In this document: piece by piece, positions 38,326-47,845 of the stretch
Layout of the letters: each line of letters opens with the position of its first letter
Position numbering within the stretch: position 1 is the stretch's first letter
NCBI RefSeq assembly: GCF_030296935.1
Contig: NZ_AP028032.1
Coordinates: forward strand, 1,550,001-1,614,000
Direction of reading: 5' to 3'
DNA length: 64,000 nt
DNA from: Coprobacter fastidiosus
Lineage (GTDB): Bacteria; Bacteroidota; Bacteroidia; Bacteroidales; Coprobacteraceae
The notes under the pieces: generated by a model
Databases searched by the model: none
What the model was told of the DNA's origin: nothing
The model's input: the letters and a program-made list of their open reading frames with translations, nothing else
Made by a program: the position numbers and the translations under genes

Positions 38326-38356
38326 CAAATGTATAGAATGAATTTGAAAAAACAAA
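38326..38356 (-). promoter_or_regulatory. trp operon promoter
   Basis: On the minus strand, TTTG (38353-38356) and TACATTTG (38326-38333) are separated by 19 bases, matching the Bacteroidota -33/-7 consensus. The leader ATG lies ~29 bases downstream. Confidence 0.7.
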
Positions 38357-38441
38357 TATTCGAGGAAAAATTTTAAATAATTTGTTTTTTCGAAATAAAG
38401 ACTGTACTTTTTCACCCAATCTGTAAGCCAAATACATCTTT

Positions 38442-39584
38442 ATGAAAAAAATAGTCATAGCATCCGACTCTTTCAAAGGTTCGGTATCTTCTGCCGACGT
38501 TGCCCAAAGCGCAAGAGAGGGAATACTCCGTGTATTTCCGGAATGTGAAGTTATCTGCCTAACCGTTTCTGACGGTGGAGAGGGATTGTACGAAACATTA
38601 CTGCAACAATTAAAAGGAAAACAAATAATATGTTCCGCACATAATTCCCAAATGGAAACGATCAATGCCGGCTACATCTTATCAGAAGATGGGAAAACAG
38701 CCGTTATAGAAACAGCAGCAGCCAACGGTCTAGCACTGATACCTAAAGAAAAACGTAACCCGATGGAGGCAACGACATTCGGGACAGGAGAACTGATCAA
38801 AAATGCTATCCGGCGAGGATGTCGGAATATCCTACTCGGCATAGGCGGAAGTGCGACTAATGATGCCGGCACAGGAATGTTGCAAGCTCTCGGAATCCGG
38901 TTCAGAGATGAAAACGGCACAATCTTAGGATATGGAGGAAAAATATTAACCCGGATCGCCTCCATCGATGAGTCTGGAGTATTACCGGAACTGAAAGATT
39001 GCCGGTTCACAATAATATGCGATGTAAACAGTCCGCTTTTCGGTCCTAACGGTGCGGCCTATGTATATGCTCCTCAAAAAGGAGCCGACCGTGAACAAGT
39101 ACGTTTTCTTGACAAAGGGCTAAGAAATTTCTCCCATATAATCAAACAAGAGAAAGGCATAAATATCAGTAAAGTTTCGGGGGCAGGAGCTGCAGGAGGA
39201 ATGGGAGCAGCATGTCTTGCATTTTTTCACGCCCAGTTAAAACCGGGAATAGAAACGGTACTCGAAATAATCGGTTTTGACAAACTCATTGTCGAAGCAG
39301 ATTTGATCATTACCGGAGAAGGAAAGCTCGACCGACAAACCATTATGGGGAAAACAGCTTCGGGCATTCTCGCTGCCGCCCGAAAACACCACATTCCCGT
39401 CATCGCTTTAGGCGGCTGTGTAGAAAATACGAAAGAACTCATAGATGCCGGATTTCTTGCGACATTCTCTATACTCCCATATCCCGTCACTTTGGAACAA
39501 GCCATGCAGAAAGACTTTACTCTTTGCAATATTGCCAATACAACAGAACAGATAATGCGAATTATTAAGAATCAAACTCAATAA
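38442..39584 (+). CDS. Glycerate kinase (GarK/GlxK family)
   Basis: This 380-aa protein starts MKKIVIASDSFKGSVSSADV, the family signature. Other blocks are VSDGGEGLYETL, LGIGGSATNDAGTGMLQALG, GAAGGMGAACLAF and ITGEGKLDRQT. It phosphorylates glycerate, feeding lower glycolysis. It is divergent from trp and single. Confidence 0.94.
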   Translation: MKKIVIASDSFKGSVSSADVAQSAREGILRVFPECEVICLTVSDGGEGLYETLLQQLKGKQIICSAHNSQMETINAGYILSEDGKTAVIETAAANGLALIPKEKRNPMEATTFGTGELIKNAIRRGCRNILLGIGGSATNDAGTGMLQALGIRFRDENGTILGYGGKILTRIASIDESGVLPELKDCRFTIICDVNSPLFGPNGAAYVYAPQKGADREQVRFLDKGLRNFSHIIKQEKGINISKVSGAGAAGGMGAACLAFFHAQLKPGIETVLEIIGFDKLIVEADLIITGEGKLDRQTIMGKTASGILAAARKHHIPVIALGGCVENTKELIDAGFLATFSILPYPVTLEQAMQKDFTLCNIANTTEQIMRIIKNQTQ

Positions 39585-39635
39585 AACCAATCATATACCC
39601 CATAAAATAGAATGGCTATATATTATTGTACAAAA

Positions 39636-39672
39636 AAAAGAAAGTATTCTTGCAATGAGAACACTTTCTTTT
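39636..39672. terminator. Bidirectional terminator
   Basis: AAAAGAAAGTATTCT pairs with AGAACACTTTCTTTT (one mismatch) between the convergent glycerate kinase and SPOR genes. Confidence 0.8.
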
Positions 39673-39695
39673 CTATTATAATATATTTCTTTATT

Positions 39696-40175
39696 TTATT
39701 CGTTAATCAGCAACCAAGCGTCCGAGAACCGATTCGGATACTTCGCTTTCACACTTTCACGCAACTCGGTAGCAGAAGGTCTGTCATCGAAACTGCCGAC
39801 TATAACACGATACATACCTTTTGCATTCTGTGCTAAAAAAGCATTATATCCGTCTGCGACTAAAGACTCCTGCAAATTAGAGGCATTGGTTTTGATAGTA
39901 AAACTTCCGACAACAACATTGAACATTTTCAGTTTAGAAGCATCCCCGGCATTTACCGTTGTAATTTTCTCTGTACTTACCCTTACCGGAGAAGAACTTG
40001 TATCTGAAGATGAGGCCGGCTTGGTCACGACAGGTTCCGGAGCTAAAGTCTGCTCTGCAACAGGCTTTTCCTGCGCTTTTTCGTATGCCGCTTTATATGA
40101 ACTTTCTTTAGCTTTACAAGAAACAAAGCCTATGGCTACAGCTACGGCCACAACTAACACCCAGTTTTTTTTCAT
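39696..40175 (-). CDS. SPOR-domain lipoprotein
   Basis: This 159-aa protein has a lipoprotein signal (MKKNWVLVVAVAVAIGFVSC, Cys20), a Pro/Ser/Thr-rich linker, and a C-terminal SPOR domain (~84-159: FNVVVGSFTIKTNASNLQES ... YRVIVGSFDDRPSATELRE). SPOR domains bind denuded septal peptidoglycan, so a cell-division or envelope role is likely. A TACATTTG box lies at 40239-40246 upstream. Confidence 0.88.
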   Translation of the reverse strand: MKKNWVLVVAVAVAIGFVSCKAKESSYKAAYEKAQEKPVAEQTLAPEPVVTKPASSSDTSSSPVRVSTEKITTVNAGDASKLKMFNVVVGSFTIKTNASNLQESLVADGYNAFLAQNAKGMYRVIVGSFDDRPSATELRESVKAKYPNRFSDAWLLINE

Positions 40176-40554
40176 ATCTTTTTTATTTATATGTTACTTA
40201 ATACCTTTTCTTCGAACGGTTTGCCTTATATTGAAAGGCAAATGTACAAAATAAATCAGAGATATATACAGCTTTATAAAAAAACTGTACATTTTATCGA
40301 GCAATAAATTTTTCCAATTATATTAAACATAGTAAGAGCATCGGACTACTCAACTTATAATAATTAATAAACGGATTTCATGAATCTTAAGAACTTGTAC
40401 AAATTTTGTACGGACATTTTTCGAGAACTATTTTTGAAGTATTTTTCTGTTCTGACGAAGAAGATAACGAGCTACGTGATGTGTAAAATAGGAAAACAGT
40501 TTCAAAAATCAGAATATATAATTTTATCGGAAAATTCAAACCGGCTTTAAGATG
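40176..40554. other. Intergenic region with promoter box and repeat
   Basis: These ~379 bp contain the TACATTTG box for the SPOR gene (40239-40246, minus) and MITE-like copy c (40397-40541). Nothing else was seen. Confidence 0.55.
40397..40541. repeat. MITE-like intergenic repeat, copy c
   Basis: This 145-bp copy in the same orientation as copy a has degenerate ends GTACAAATTTT and AAAATTCAAAC. It shares TATTTTTCTGT, GAAGATAACGAG, GGAAAACAG and the right flank CCGGCTTTAAG with copy a. It ends 13 bases from the stop of the 150-aa gene. Confidence 0.7.
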
Positions 40555-41007
40555 TTATTTCTTTTGCTTTCCTTGATCTCTATGCTGCAACATAGCTTTT
40601 GCAAAAGAATTTTCAGCACGACGGTACAGAAAAAGCTTTCTCGGGGAGAGAATTCCTCTGAAACGAATAAAATACTCACGTTCTATCTGAGCTTCTTTAA
40701 GCGGTAATAGAGAGAGAGCTTCTGCTGATGCTGCATATTCTTTTTCCGAAACAGGAGTTTTCGAATGTGCAATACGCCTCGCCTCGCTGCGCACTTGGCG
40801 ATTCAACCGATATTTTTTCAACTGCATTTCATCATACAACGGAAAAAAATGTGCAGCCTCCTTATCTGTAAGACCGATTTGCTTTTTCAGATACTCTTTT
40901 TTATAAGTTTGAAAACTCTTGTAACGATCTTCCGGAGAAGTGCCTTGCGCTTTGCATACAGGCAAAATCAAAACGAAAAATAAAAATGCAGTAATTATTC
41001 TTTTCAT
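40555..41007 (-). CDS. Periplasmic Spy/CpxP-like protein, third gene of ECF operon
   Basis: This 150-aa protein has a Sec signal (MKRIITAFLFFVLILPVCKA|QG) and an all-helical, highly charged mature part with LTDKEAAHFFPLYDEMQLKK, the LTxxQ-like pattern of Spy/CpxP family proteins. It lies just after the anti-sigma gene. It may sense or buffer envelope stress for the sigma/anti-sigma pair. The family assignment is tentative. Confidence 0.6.
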   Translation of the reverse strand: MKRIITAFLFFVLILPVCKAQGTSPEDRYKSFQTYKKEYLKKQIGLTDKEAAHFFPLYDEMQLKKYRLNRQVRSEARRIAHSKTPVSEKEYAASAEALSLLPLKEAQIEREYFIRFRGILSPRKLFLYRRAENSFAKAMLQHRDQGKQKK

Positions 41008-41036
41008 CTCTTTATATACAATAAGTATCAGATCTC

Positions 41037-41387
41037 TTATTCTCCTAACGCCAAATACTCATATACCGAATATTCATCTACATTACTGTAAAATAAATAG
41101 TCTTCTACATTCTCATTTGTTATTGAAACTTCCGTTTCCGCCACAACAGAGGAAGATCTTTTTTCCGGAACGAACAAACGCACCATCAAAGCTATTCCGG
41201 CAAACATTGCCGCCATATATAACCAAGGTCTGACACGTTGCCATACAGTCGGCTTTTCAGGTTCGACAACCTCAAAATTGTCCAATTGACTTACCATTCG
41301 AGACGTAAAACTTTCAAAATACCCATCGGGAACTCTCATGCCTGTATCACGCCCCACCTGCTTTAATATGTCTTTATCTTTTTCCAT
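41037..41387 (-). CDS. Putative anti-sigma factor, single-pass membrane protein
   Basis: This protein is 116 aa from MEKDKDILKQVG; a longer start at 41420 would sit 7 bases after sigma. It has a cytoplasmic N-terminal ~60 residues, one TM segment (PWLYMAAMFAGIALMVRLFV), and an acidic extracytoplasmic tail. It lacks the HxxxCxxC zinc motif, so it is not a zinc anti-sigma factor. Its role rests on size, topology and linkage to an ECF sigma gene. Confidence 0.7.
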   Translation of the reverse strand: MEKDKDILKQVGRDTGMRVPDGYFESFTSRMVSQLDNFEVVEPEKPTVWQRVRPWLYMAAMFAGIALMVRLFVPEKRSSSVVAETEVSITNENVEDYLFYSNVDEYSVYEYLALGE

Positions 41388-41426
41388 AATATCTTTGCCT
41401 TTTAGACTATAATCGGACAATAAGGT

Positions 41427-41978
41427 TTAATCATCTGATGTTAAATATTCTTCGATTTTACGAACCGCATGATGATACGAAGCTTTCAATGCTCCTACCG
41501 ATGTCCCCAAAATGTGAGACATCTCTTCGTATTTCATATCGTCAAAATAACGCATATTAAAAACAAGACGTTGTTTTTCGGGAAGTTTCAATATGGCTTC
41601 CTGCAAACGTTTTTGTAATCTATTCCCGTCAAACCATTCATCCGCCTCCAGTTTATCAAGCAAGAACAAGTCTTCTCCTTCTAACGGGACATGATTCTGT
41701 TGACGTTGCTTATTTAAAAATGTAATCGTCTCATTGACTGCAATGCGATACAACCAAGTAGATAAACGGGCTTCGGCTCGAAAATAAGCAATACTGTTCC
41801 ATGCTTTAAGAAAGGTATTTTGTAACAGGTCGTCAGCATCGTCATGAGAAAATACCATTTTACGTATCTGCCAATATAACGGCTCGCTATAATGAGCGAC
41901 AACCTGCGCAAACGCCTCTCTGCATTTAAGAGGATCTTGCAATTGCTCTACGATAGTGTCTTCATTGTATTGTTGCAT
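41427..41978 (-). CDS. ECF-type RNA polymerase sigma-70 factor
   Basis: The protein is 183 aa from MQQYNEDTIVEQLQD; a longer start lies at 42002. Sigma region 2 contains DDADDLLQNTFLKAWNSI and FRAEARLSTWLYRIAVNE. Region 4 contains LPEKQRLVFNMRYFDDMKYE and GTSVGALKASYHHAVRKIE. It is the first gene of a sigma / anti-sigma / periplasmic protein operon. Confidence 0.93.
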   Translation of the reverse strand: MQQYNEDTIVEQLQDPLKCREAFAQVVAHYSEPLYWQIRKMVFSHDDADDLLQNTFLKAWNSIAYFRAEARLSTWLYRIAVNETITFLNKQRQQNHVPLEGEDLFLLDKLEADEWFDGNRLQKRLQEAILKLPEKQRLVFNMRYFDDMKYEEMSHILGTSVGALKASYHHAVRKIEEYLTSDD

Positions 41979-42188
41979 AATATATGACCGGCAAATTAGC
42001 AAACAGGCGGATAAACAATTTCAACTACTATAAATATGATGAAAAACAAAAAATCTCTTCGATTCGGTAAAATTACACAAAATACAGAATTCGGCAATTT
42101 TTTATTTCTTAAAAATCACTACATATAGTGATTGCCTCCTCCACCATTATGGCTTTAATTTGTATGTTCAAAAAATAAGGTAAAAAGG

Positions 42189-44561
42189 ATGAAAAAATTA
42201 CTACTGCTTCTATTAATCGCAACCGAGGTACTTCCGGTTCTTGCCAGAATAGATAAAGAACAATCTGACCGGGATAGTACGATTTACAAGAACGTGAATC
42301 TGAACGAAATAGAGGTGATATCATCTCCCAAATCAGAAACTCGGTTCTTTGAATTTCCCGGTTCTATATCGATTATCGGAGAAAAAAAACTGGAGCGACA
42401 GCATATCATGTCATTAAAAGGTCTTTCGTCAATAGCCCCTAATCTATATATTCCGGATTACGGCTCTAAGCTGATTTCATCAATATATATACGAGGGATC
42501 GGTTCACGAATCAATTCTCCGGCAGTAGGATTAAATGTCGATAATGTTCCGTATCTGGACAAAAGTTCGTTCGATTTCGATTTTATGGATATTGAAAAAA
42601 TAGAGATTCTGCGTGGTCCGCAAGGTACTTTATATGGACGAAATACTATGGCAGGATTAATCAATATATACACAAAATCTCCTTTTGATTACCAAGGAAC
42701 GAAGATAAAAGCCGGATACGGTAACTATAATACATGGAATGCAGCCCTCTCCCATAGTCATAAAATAAATGAATATGTAGCGTTCTCCGTCAGCGGAAAA
42801 TACCGGAAAAACGATGGATATTTTAAAAATATCGCAACGGGAAAAAATTCGGGATCAACAGAAGTTGCTGGAGGACGAGCTCAAATCTACATAAAAATCA
42901 ATCCCCGTCTGAAAATAAATCTTACTTCCGATTTTGAATATAACGATCAGGATGGTTATCCTTACCAAATGTTCGACAAAAAAAAAGACATCCGATATCC
43001 GATCAATTATAACGACCGCTCTTCCTATGACCGGAAATTATCGACCAGCAGTATTTTATTACAATATATACATGACCGGTACATTATGAACTCGATTACC
43101 GGATATCAGTTCCTGAAAGACAATATGCACATGGATCAGGATTTCACCCCTTTATCTGTTTTCACCTTACAACAAAAACAAAAACAGGACGCCATTACTC
43201 AGGAAATAACTTTTAAATCGACAACCGACAAAAATTTGCAATGGGTTGCCGGAGTTTTCGGATTTTACTCCCACTTACGAACCGACGGACCGGTAAATTT
43301 TAAAGAAGACGGATTAAAATACATGATCGAGGATAATGTAAATTCAATATTCGAAAACATCAACGGGCTACCCGTTCAATTAGGTTTAAAAGTACAAAGT
43401 CCCAATTTATATATAAACGGAATATATAAAACTCCGACATTCGGGCTTGCTGTTTTTAAACAGATGACATACAACAACTTATTTATAAAAAACCTTTCCG
43501 GGACAATCGGATTGAGACTCGACTATGAACACACGAAAATAAACCACCATACATTTATCGATGAACCGTTTATATCAGACTTCAATATTATCCTTCCCCC
43601 CTCAATGGGAGGAAGAGCAATTTCGATTCCTGTATCCGTACCTTTATCTGTCGACGGAAAGGACAAAATGAATACATGGGAACTTTTACCGAAATTTGAA
43701 TTAAAATACAAATTCAATTCCCGATATTTTATATATGCTTCCGTCGCTCGAGGATACCGCTCAGGAGGATACAACTTTCAAATGTTCTCTAATATCGTTC
43801 AGGAACAACTCCGAAGTAAAATGATTACAGAAATCCTCAATAAAGTCCCACAGAGGTTTAAACCGATGTTACCCGATTTAAGTCATCTGACAAACAATCA
43901 GACCGATGTCAATAATTCAATCCGTTACAAACCCGAACACAGCTGGAACTATGAAATCGGAGGCCGTGCCGATTTATGGAACAGAAGATTGGGTATCGAT
44001 TTTTCCGTATTTTATATAGACTGTCGGAATCAGCAAATTTCTATCGTAGATGGATTCGGACGTACGACAAAAAACTCCGGACATTCTGCCAGTAAAGGCT
44101 CTGAAATTTCTGTCCGCCTGTCACCTGTAAATAATCTCCAACTTACGGCAGCTTACGGATATACCCATGCTACATTTATTTCAAATGAAGATGGTAACAA
44201 AGGGAATTACGTTCCGTTTGCTCCTAAACATACTTTAGCCCTTGCGGGAAATTATACTATAGAAATAAAGAAAAACTGGCTCGACTATATTTTTATCAAT
44301 GCCGAATACGCAGGACGAGGAAAAACTTTTTGGACAGAATCTAATGATGTAGCACAAAATTTCTACGGATTATTAAACGGAGATTTGACATTCCAAAAAA
44401 ATAACATCGATCTAAGTATATGGGGAAAAAATCTCTTGAATAAGCGCTACCAGGCTTTTTATTTCGAAACAATGAATGCAGAAAATCTAAAAGAGAACAA
44501 CGGATTTATGCAATTAGGACGTCCGATAACCTTTGGTGTTGATATTACTTTAAAGTTTTAG
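42189..44561 (+). CDS. TonB-dependent outer-membrane receptor
   Basis: This 790-aa protein has a Sec signal (MKKLLLLLLIATEVLPVLA), a plug domain (SISIIGEKKLERQHIMSLKG, RGIGSRINSPAVGLNVDNVP, EILRGPQGTLYGRNTMAG) and a 22-strand barrel ending in Phe (GVDITLKF). The QGTLYG block resembles siderophore/iron-type receptors rather than SusC, and no SusD follows. The substrate is unknown. A small AATCACTA/TAGTGATT hairpin lies upstream at 42114-42133, and no B12 riboswitch is evident. Confidence 0.9.
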   Translation: MKKLLLLLLIATEVLPVLARIDKEQSDRDSTIYKNVNLNEIEVISSPKSETRFFEFPGSISIIGEKKLERQHIMSLKGLSSIAPNLYIPDYGSKLISSIYIRGIGSRINSPAVGLNVDNVPYLDKSSFDFDFMDIEKIEILRGPQGTLYGRNTMAGLINIYTKSPFDYQGTKIKAGYGNYNTWNAALSHSHKINEYVAFSVSGKYRKNDGYFKNIATGKNSGSTEVAGGRAQIYIKINPRLKINLTSDFEYNDQDGYPYQMFDKKKDIRYPINYNDRSSYDRKLSTSSILLQYIHDRYIMNSITGYQFLKDNMHMDQDFTPLSVFTLQQKQKQDAITQEITFKSTTDKNLQWVAGVFGFYSHLRTDGPVNFKEDGLKYMIEDNVNSIFENINGLPVQLGLKVQSPNLYINGIYKTPTFGLAVFKQMTYNNLFIKNLSGTIGLRLDYEHTKINHHTFIDEPFISDFNIILPPSMGGRAISIPVSVPLSVDGKDKMNTWELLPKFELKYKFNSRYFIYASVARGYRSGGYNFQMFSNIVQEQLRSKMITEILNKVPQRFKPMLPDLSHLTNNQTDVNNSIRYKPEHSWNYEIGGRADLWNRRLGIDFSVFYIDCRNQQISIVDGFGRTTKNSGHSASKGSEISVRLSPVNNLQLTAAYGYTHATFISNEDGNKGNYVPFAPKHTLALAGNYTIEIKKNWLDYIFINAEYAGRGKTFWTESNDVAQNFYGLLNGDLTFQKNNIDLSIWGKNLLNKRYQAFYFETMNAENLKENNGFMQLGRPITFGVDITLKF

Positions 44562-44581
44562 ACTCCGACAATATAAAAACA

Positions 44582-44618
44582 AACAAGGAAAAGTTTCTTT
44601 TATTTACTTTTCCTTGTT
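44582..44618. terminator. Terminator between TonB receptor and fabI
   Basis: The 13-bp stem AACAAGGAAAAGT/ACTTTTCCTTGTT lies between convergent genes. Confidence 0.75.
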
Positions 44619-44648
44619 CATTATTATCCTTACTCAAGAATACGGAAA

Positions 44649-45506
44649 TTATCCATAACAAATATCTCCGTTCTCATTTCTATATTCGTCAAAACTTTTA
44701 TTGTATTGTGTCATCGCACGCAAACTCATTCCCATACTGGAGAATCCGCCGTCATGATACAAATTTTGCATAGTCACTTTACGAGTAAGATCCGAGAACA
44801 TCACGATACAATAATCGGCACATTCCTCAGCACTTGCATTTCCCAGAGGCGACATACGATTAGCAAAATCCATCAGCGACTCCATTCCTTTCACACCGCT
44901 ACCGGCAGTAGTCATAGTCGGAGATTGAGAAATAGTATTGATACGTACCCCCTTTTCACGTCCATAAATATAACCAAAACTGCGAGCTATAGACTCAAGC
45001 AATGCTTTGGCATCGGCCATATCATTGTAACCGAAAAGAGTACGTTGTGCAGCAACATAGCTCAATGCCAATATAGAACCATTCTCTGCAATAGCATCCA
45101 TCTTTTTAGCCACCTGTATCATCTTATGAAACGAGATAGCCGAAATATCGAGAGTTTTGTTCAGAAGATCATAATCAAGATCATCATAAGGACGTTTTTT
45201 CCGAACATTGGGCGACATACCGATCGAATGTAAAACAAAATCGATCTTTCCACCCAAAATTTCCATTGATTTGGCAAATACCATTTCGAGATCTTCAACA
45301 TTGGTAGCATCTGCCGGAATAATCTCGGCATTAAGTTTCTCTCCTAATTCAGAAACTTGTCCCATACGCACTGCAACCGGAGTATTGGTCAACGTAATAA
45401 CCGCACCTTCTTCAACAGCCCTCTCGGCAACTTTCCATGCGATAGACATTTCATTCAAAGCACCAAAAATGATACCTCTTTTTCCTTTCAATAAATTATT
45501 ACTCAT
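44649..45506 (-). CDS. fabI: Enoyl-[acyl-carrier-protein] reductase (NADH)
   Basis: FabI reduces enoyl-ACP in the last step of fatty-acid elongation. This 285-aa SDR has GIIFGALNEMSIAWKVA for NADH, LHSIGMSP, and the FabI active site YNDMADAK (Y-x6-K arrangement), then QSPTMTTAGSG. A TATCTTTG -7 box lies at 45574-45581 on the minus strand. Confidence 0.94.
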   Translation of the reverse strand: MSNNLLKGKRGIIFGALNEMSIAWKVAERAVEEGAVITLTNTPVAVRMGQVSELGEKLNAEIIPADATNVEDLEMVFAKSMEILGGKIDFVLHSIGMSPNVRKKRPYDDLDYDLLNKTLDISAISFHKMIQVAKKMDAIAENGSILALSYVAAQRTLFGYNDMADAKALLESIARSFGYIYGREKGVRINTISQSPTMTTAGSGVKGMESLMDFANRMSPLGNASAEECADYCIVMFSDLTRKVTMQNLYHDGGFSSMGMSLRAMTQYNKSFDEYRNENGDICYG

Positions 45507-45807
45507 AATTTGTTCTCATTAATTGAATTTCGAAAATGCACATTTTACCTATTTTTGTGCCATTTTCGGGGAGCAAAGATACTATATTTTTTTGATCTGC
45601 CAATCATTAATATCAAAATTGCTATCTCCACATAGCAAATTAATCATTTTATAATTATAATCAGATTATCACTTTTCTGAAACATCAATAGAGGATAAAG
45701 AAAATTTCACTCTTTTTTGACGCATTTTTATCAGTAAAAAAAGGAAAATAAAAAGTTTCGATTACCTTTGTGAAATAATCATATAACATTTAACACACAA
45801 TATGACC
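45507..45807. promoter_or_regulatory. Divergent promoter region, fabI / ROK kinase
   Basis: This 301-bp AT-rich gap contains TATCTTTG on the minus strand (45574-45581) for fabI and TACCTTTG on the plus strand (45763-45770) for the kinase. No clear -33 partner was seen. Confidence 0.5.
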
Positions 45808-46767
45808 ATGAGTAAACCCTATGTAGTTGGTATTGACATTGGTGGAACCAACACCGTATTCGGCATTGTAGATGCCCGCGGAACCATTATTGCAAGCGGT
45901 TCTATTAAAACAAATAAATTTAATGAAGTAGAAGATTACGTCAACGAACTTCATACTGAGCTTTTCCGTTTGTTGGAACAAAACAATGCGACGGACAAGA
46001 TCATGGGAATCGGAGTAGGTGCTCCGAACGGTAACTATTTTAACGGAACAATCGAATTTGCGCCGAATCTACCTTGGAGAGGAGTTATTCCTTTAGCCCA
46101 AATGTTGACTGATCGCTTCGGTATTCCAGTTTCTTTGACAAATGACGCTAATGCGGCAGCTATCGGAGAAATGACTTATGGAGCAGCCCGAGGTTTGAAA
46201 GATTTTATCATGATCACTTTAGGTACAGGAGTAGGTAGCGGTATCGTTGTTAACGGACAATTAGTATATGGGCACGACGGATTTGCCGGAGAATTAGGAC
46301 ACGTAATCGTTCGTCCGAATAACGGAAGACTCTGCGGTTGCGGCCGTACGGGCTGTCTTGAAGCTTATACTTCAGCTACCGGTGTTGCACGCACGGCAAG
46401 GGAATTTCTTGAAGTTCGCAACGACCCAAGCAGTCTGCGCCAAATTCCTATCCAAGATATTACTTCTAAAGACGTATATGATGCTGCCATTACCGGAGAC
46501 AAGTTGGCTTTGGAAATCTTCGATTATACAGGCAAAATATTAGGGGAAGCTTTTGCCAACTTCATTGCATTCTCAAGTCCGAAAGCAATCATATTGTTCG
46601 GAGGTTTGGCTAAAGCCGGCGATCTCATTTTGAAACCGATCAAAGAAGCTATGGATCGCAACACGCTAAATATTTATAAAGGTAAGGTGAAAATCATGTT
46701 CTCCGAATTGAAAGAGAGCGATGCTGCAGTATTAGGTGCCAGCGCATTAGGCTGGGAAGCTAAATGA
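45808..46767 (+). CDS. ROK family sugar kinase (glucokinase-like)
   Basis: The protein is ~319 aa from MSKPYVVGID. It has ATP-binding DIGGTNTVFGIVD, the sugar-binding/catalytic Asp in NDANAAAIGE, GTGVGSGIV, EXGH in GELGHVIV, and the zinc motif CGCGRTGCLEAY. The features fit glucokinase, but N-acetylhexosamine specificity is not excluded. Confidence 0.93.
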   Translation: MSKPYVVGIDIGGTNTVFGIVDARGTIIASGSIKTNKFNEVEDYVNELHTELFRLLEQNNATDKIMGIGVGAPNGNYFNGTIEFAPNLPWRGVIPLAQMLTDRFGIPVSLTNDANAAAIGEMTYGAARGLKDFIMITLGTGVGSGIVVNGQLVYGHDGFAGELGHVIVRPNNGRLCGCGRTGCLEAYTSATGVARTAREFLEVRNDPSSLRQIPIQDITSKDVYDAAITGDKLALEIFDYTGKILGEAFANFIAFSSPKAIILFGGLAKAGDLILKPIKEAMDRNTLNIYKGKVKIMFSELKESDAAVLGASALGWEAK

Positions 46768-46780
46768 TAATGACATTTCC

Positions 46781-46824
46781 AAAATAAGAAACAGGGTGTA
46801 AATTTACACCCTGTTTCTTATTTT
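46781..46824. terminator. Bidirectional terminator
   Basis: A perfect 44-bp palindrome (22-bp arms) starts AAAATAAGAAACAGG between the convergent ROK kinase and rfbC genes. Confidence 0.9.
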
Positions 46825-46848
46825 CGCAAAACAAACAAATCCTCTGTT

Positions 46849-47397
46849 CTATTCAAAGCAGTCGGCATCAGCCAAATATTTCCCGTTCAAATCTTTAGCA
46901 GAAAGTAGTAATTTCTCCGCTGCCAACGGCCATTTTATACCGACTGAAGGATCATCATACATTAATGTTGCTTCCTGATCAGGCGCATATACATTATCGA
47001 CTTTATAGGCAAACGTCGCAGTATCGCTCAATACCAAAAAACCGTGAGCAAATCCACGAGGGATAAACAATTGTTTATTATTTTCTTCCGATAGTTCTAC
47101 CATTACATATTTTCCGAAAGTAGGAGAGGTTTTTCGCAAATCGACCGCGACATCGAGTACCCGACCATTCAAAACTCTTACCAGTTTTGCTTGCGAATAG
47201 TTACCTTTTTGATAGTGTAATCCCCTCAACACTCCATACGTAGAATGAGACTGGTTATCTTGCACGAAATTTATCTCTCCGACATAACGATCAAATATTT
47301 CTTTCCGATAAGTTTCCATAAAATAACCCCGAGCATCTCCGAATTTTTGAGGCTCGATCACAAATACTCCCTGTATTTCTTGCTCCGTAAATTTCAT
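46849..47397 (-). CDS. rfbC: dTDP-4-dehydrorhamnose 3,5-epimerase
   Basis: RfbC epimerises dTDP-4-keto-6-deoxyglucose in dTDP-rhamnose synthesis. This 182-aa cupin has catalytic His in GVLRGLHYQKG, Asp/Lys blocks in VLDVAVDLRKTSPTFGKY, and IPRGFAHGFLVLSD. The other rfb genes are not in the window. Confidence 0.95.
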   Translation of the reverse strand: MKFTEQEIQGVFVIEPQKFGDARGYFMETYRKEIFDRYVGEINFVQDNQSHSTYGVLRGLHYQKGNYSQAKLVRVLNGRVLDVAVDLRKTSPTFGKYVMVELSEENNKQLFIPRGFAHGFLVLSDTATFAYKVDNVYAPDQEATLMYDDPSVGIKWPLAAEKLLLSAKDLNGKYLADADCFE

Positions 47398-47845
47398 AAA
47401 TCTTCTTCTGTTTTAAAACCTGTCTAAATTTTCCAATAAAGAAATCCTGTCAGGTCATTTTTATGTTATCTTCCGAACTGTTTTCCCGTTTTCATTTATC
47501 TGGCTATTATCCCCACAAAAACTCCCCAATATCCTCAAAAGAAATTCCCAAGCCTGATTCGTGCAAAATTCAGACTGGTCTCAGTCACAAAGATAGTGAT
47601 AAAAGCAAAACTATATAAAAAGCCGAAGCGAAAAAGAGAAAATGTTTGTGGGAAAGTATGCAACAATAATCAAAATATCAACTCTTTTTTCTTATAAAAA
47701 ATTATAATACCTTTGTCTATTGAAAATTTTACTTTAACAAATATCTACGTATCCTCAAAATTAAATAAACAAATCTTTCAAGAGCCCTTATTTTATAGAG
47801 CAAACATAATCTAATGTAATATAAACTGTGTATAAAAGAGTCTTT
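47398..47845. other. Intergenic region with MITE-like repeat
   Basis: These ~448 bp contain repeat copy d (47422-47575), then AT-rich sequence with TACCTTTG-like ATACCTTTG near 47706-47714 that may be a promoter for the downstream gene. No ORF was found. Confidence 0.5.
47422..47575. repeat. MITE-like intergenic repeat, copy d (inverted)
   Basis: This 154-bp element has ends GTCTAAATTTT and AAAATTCAGAC. Its reverse complement aligns with copy a along most of its length, including GGGAAAACAG. It lies directly upstream of rfbC. Confidence 0.75.

Noticed and set aside
42060-42188. Cobalamin or other riboswitch before the TonB receptor
   Set aside because: Only a small 8-bp hairpin is visible; no B12-box-like sequence or large structured leader was found.
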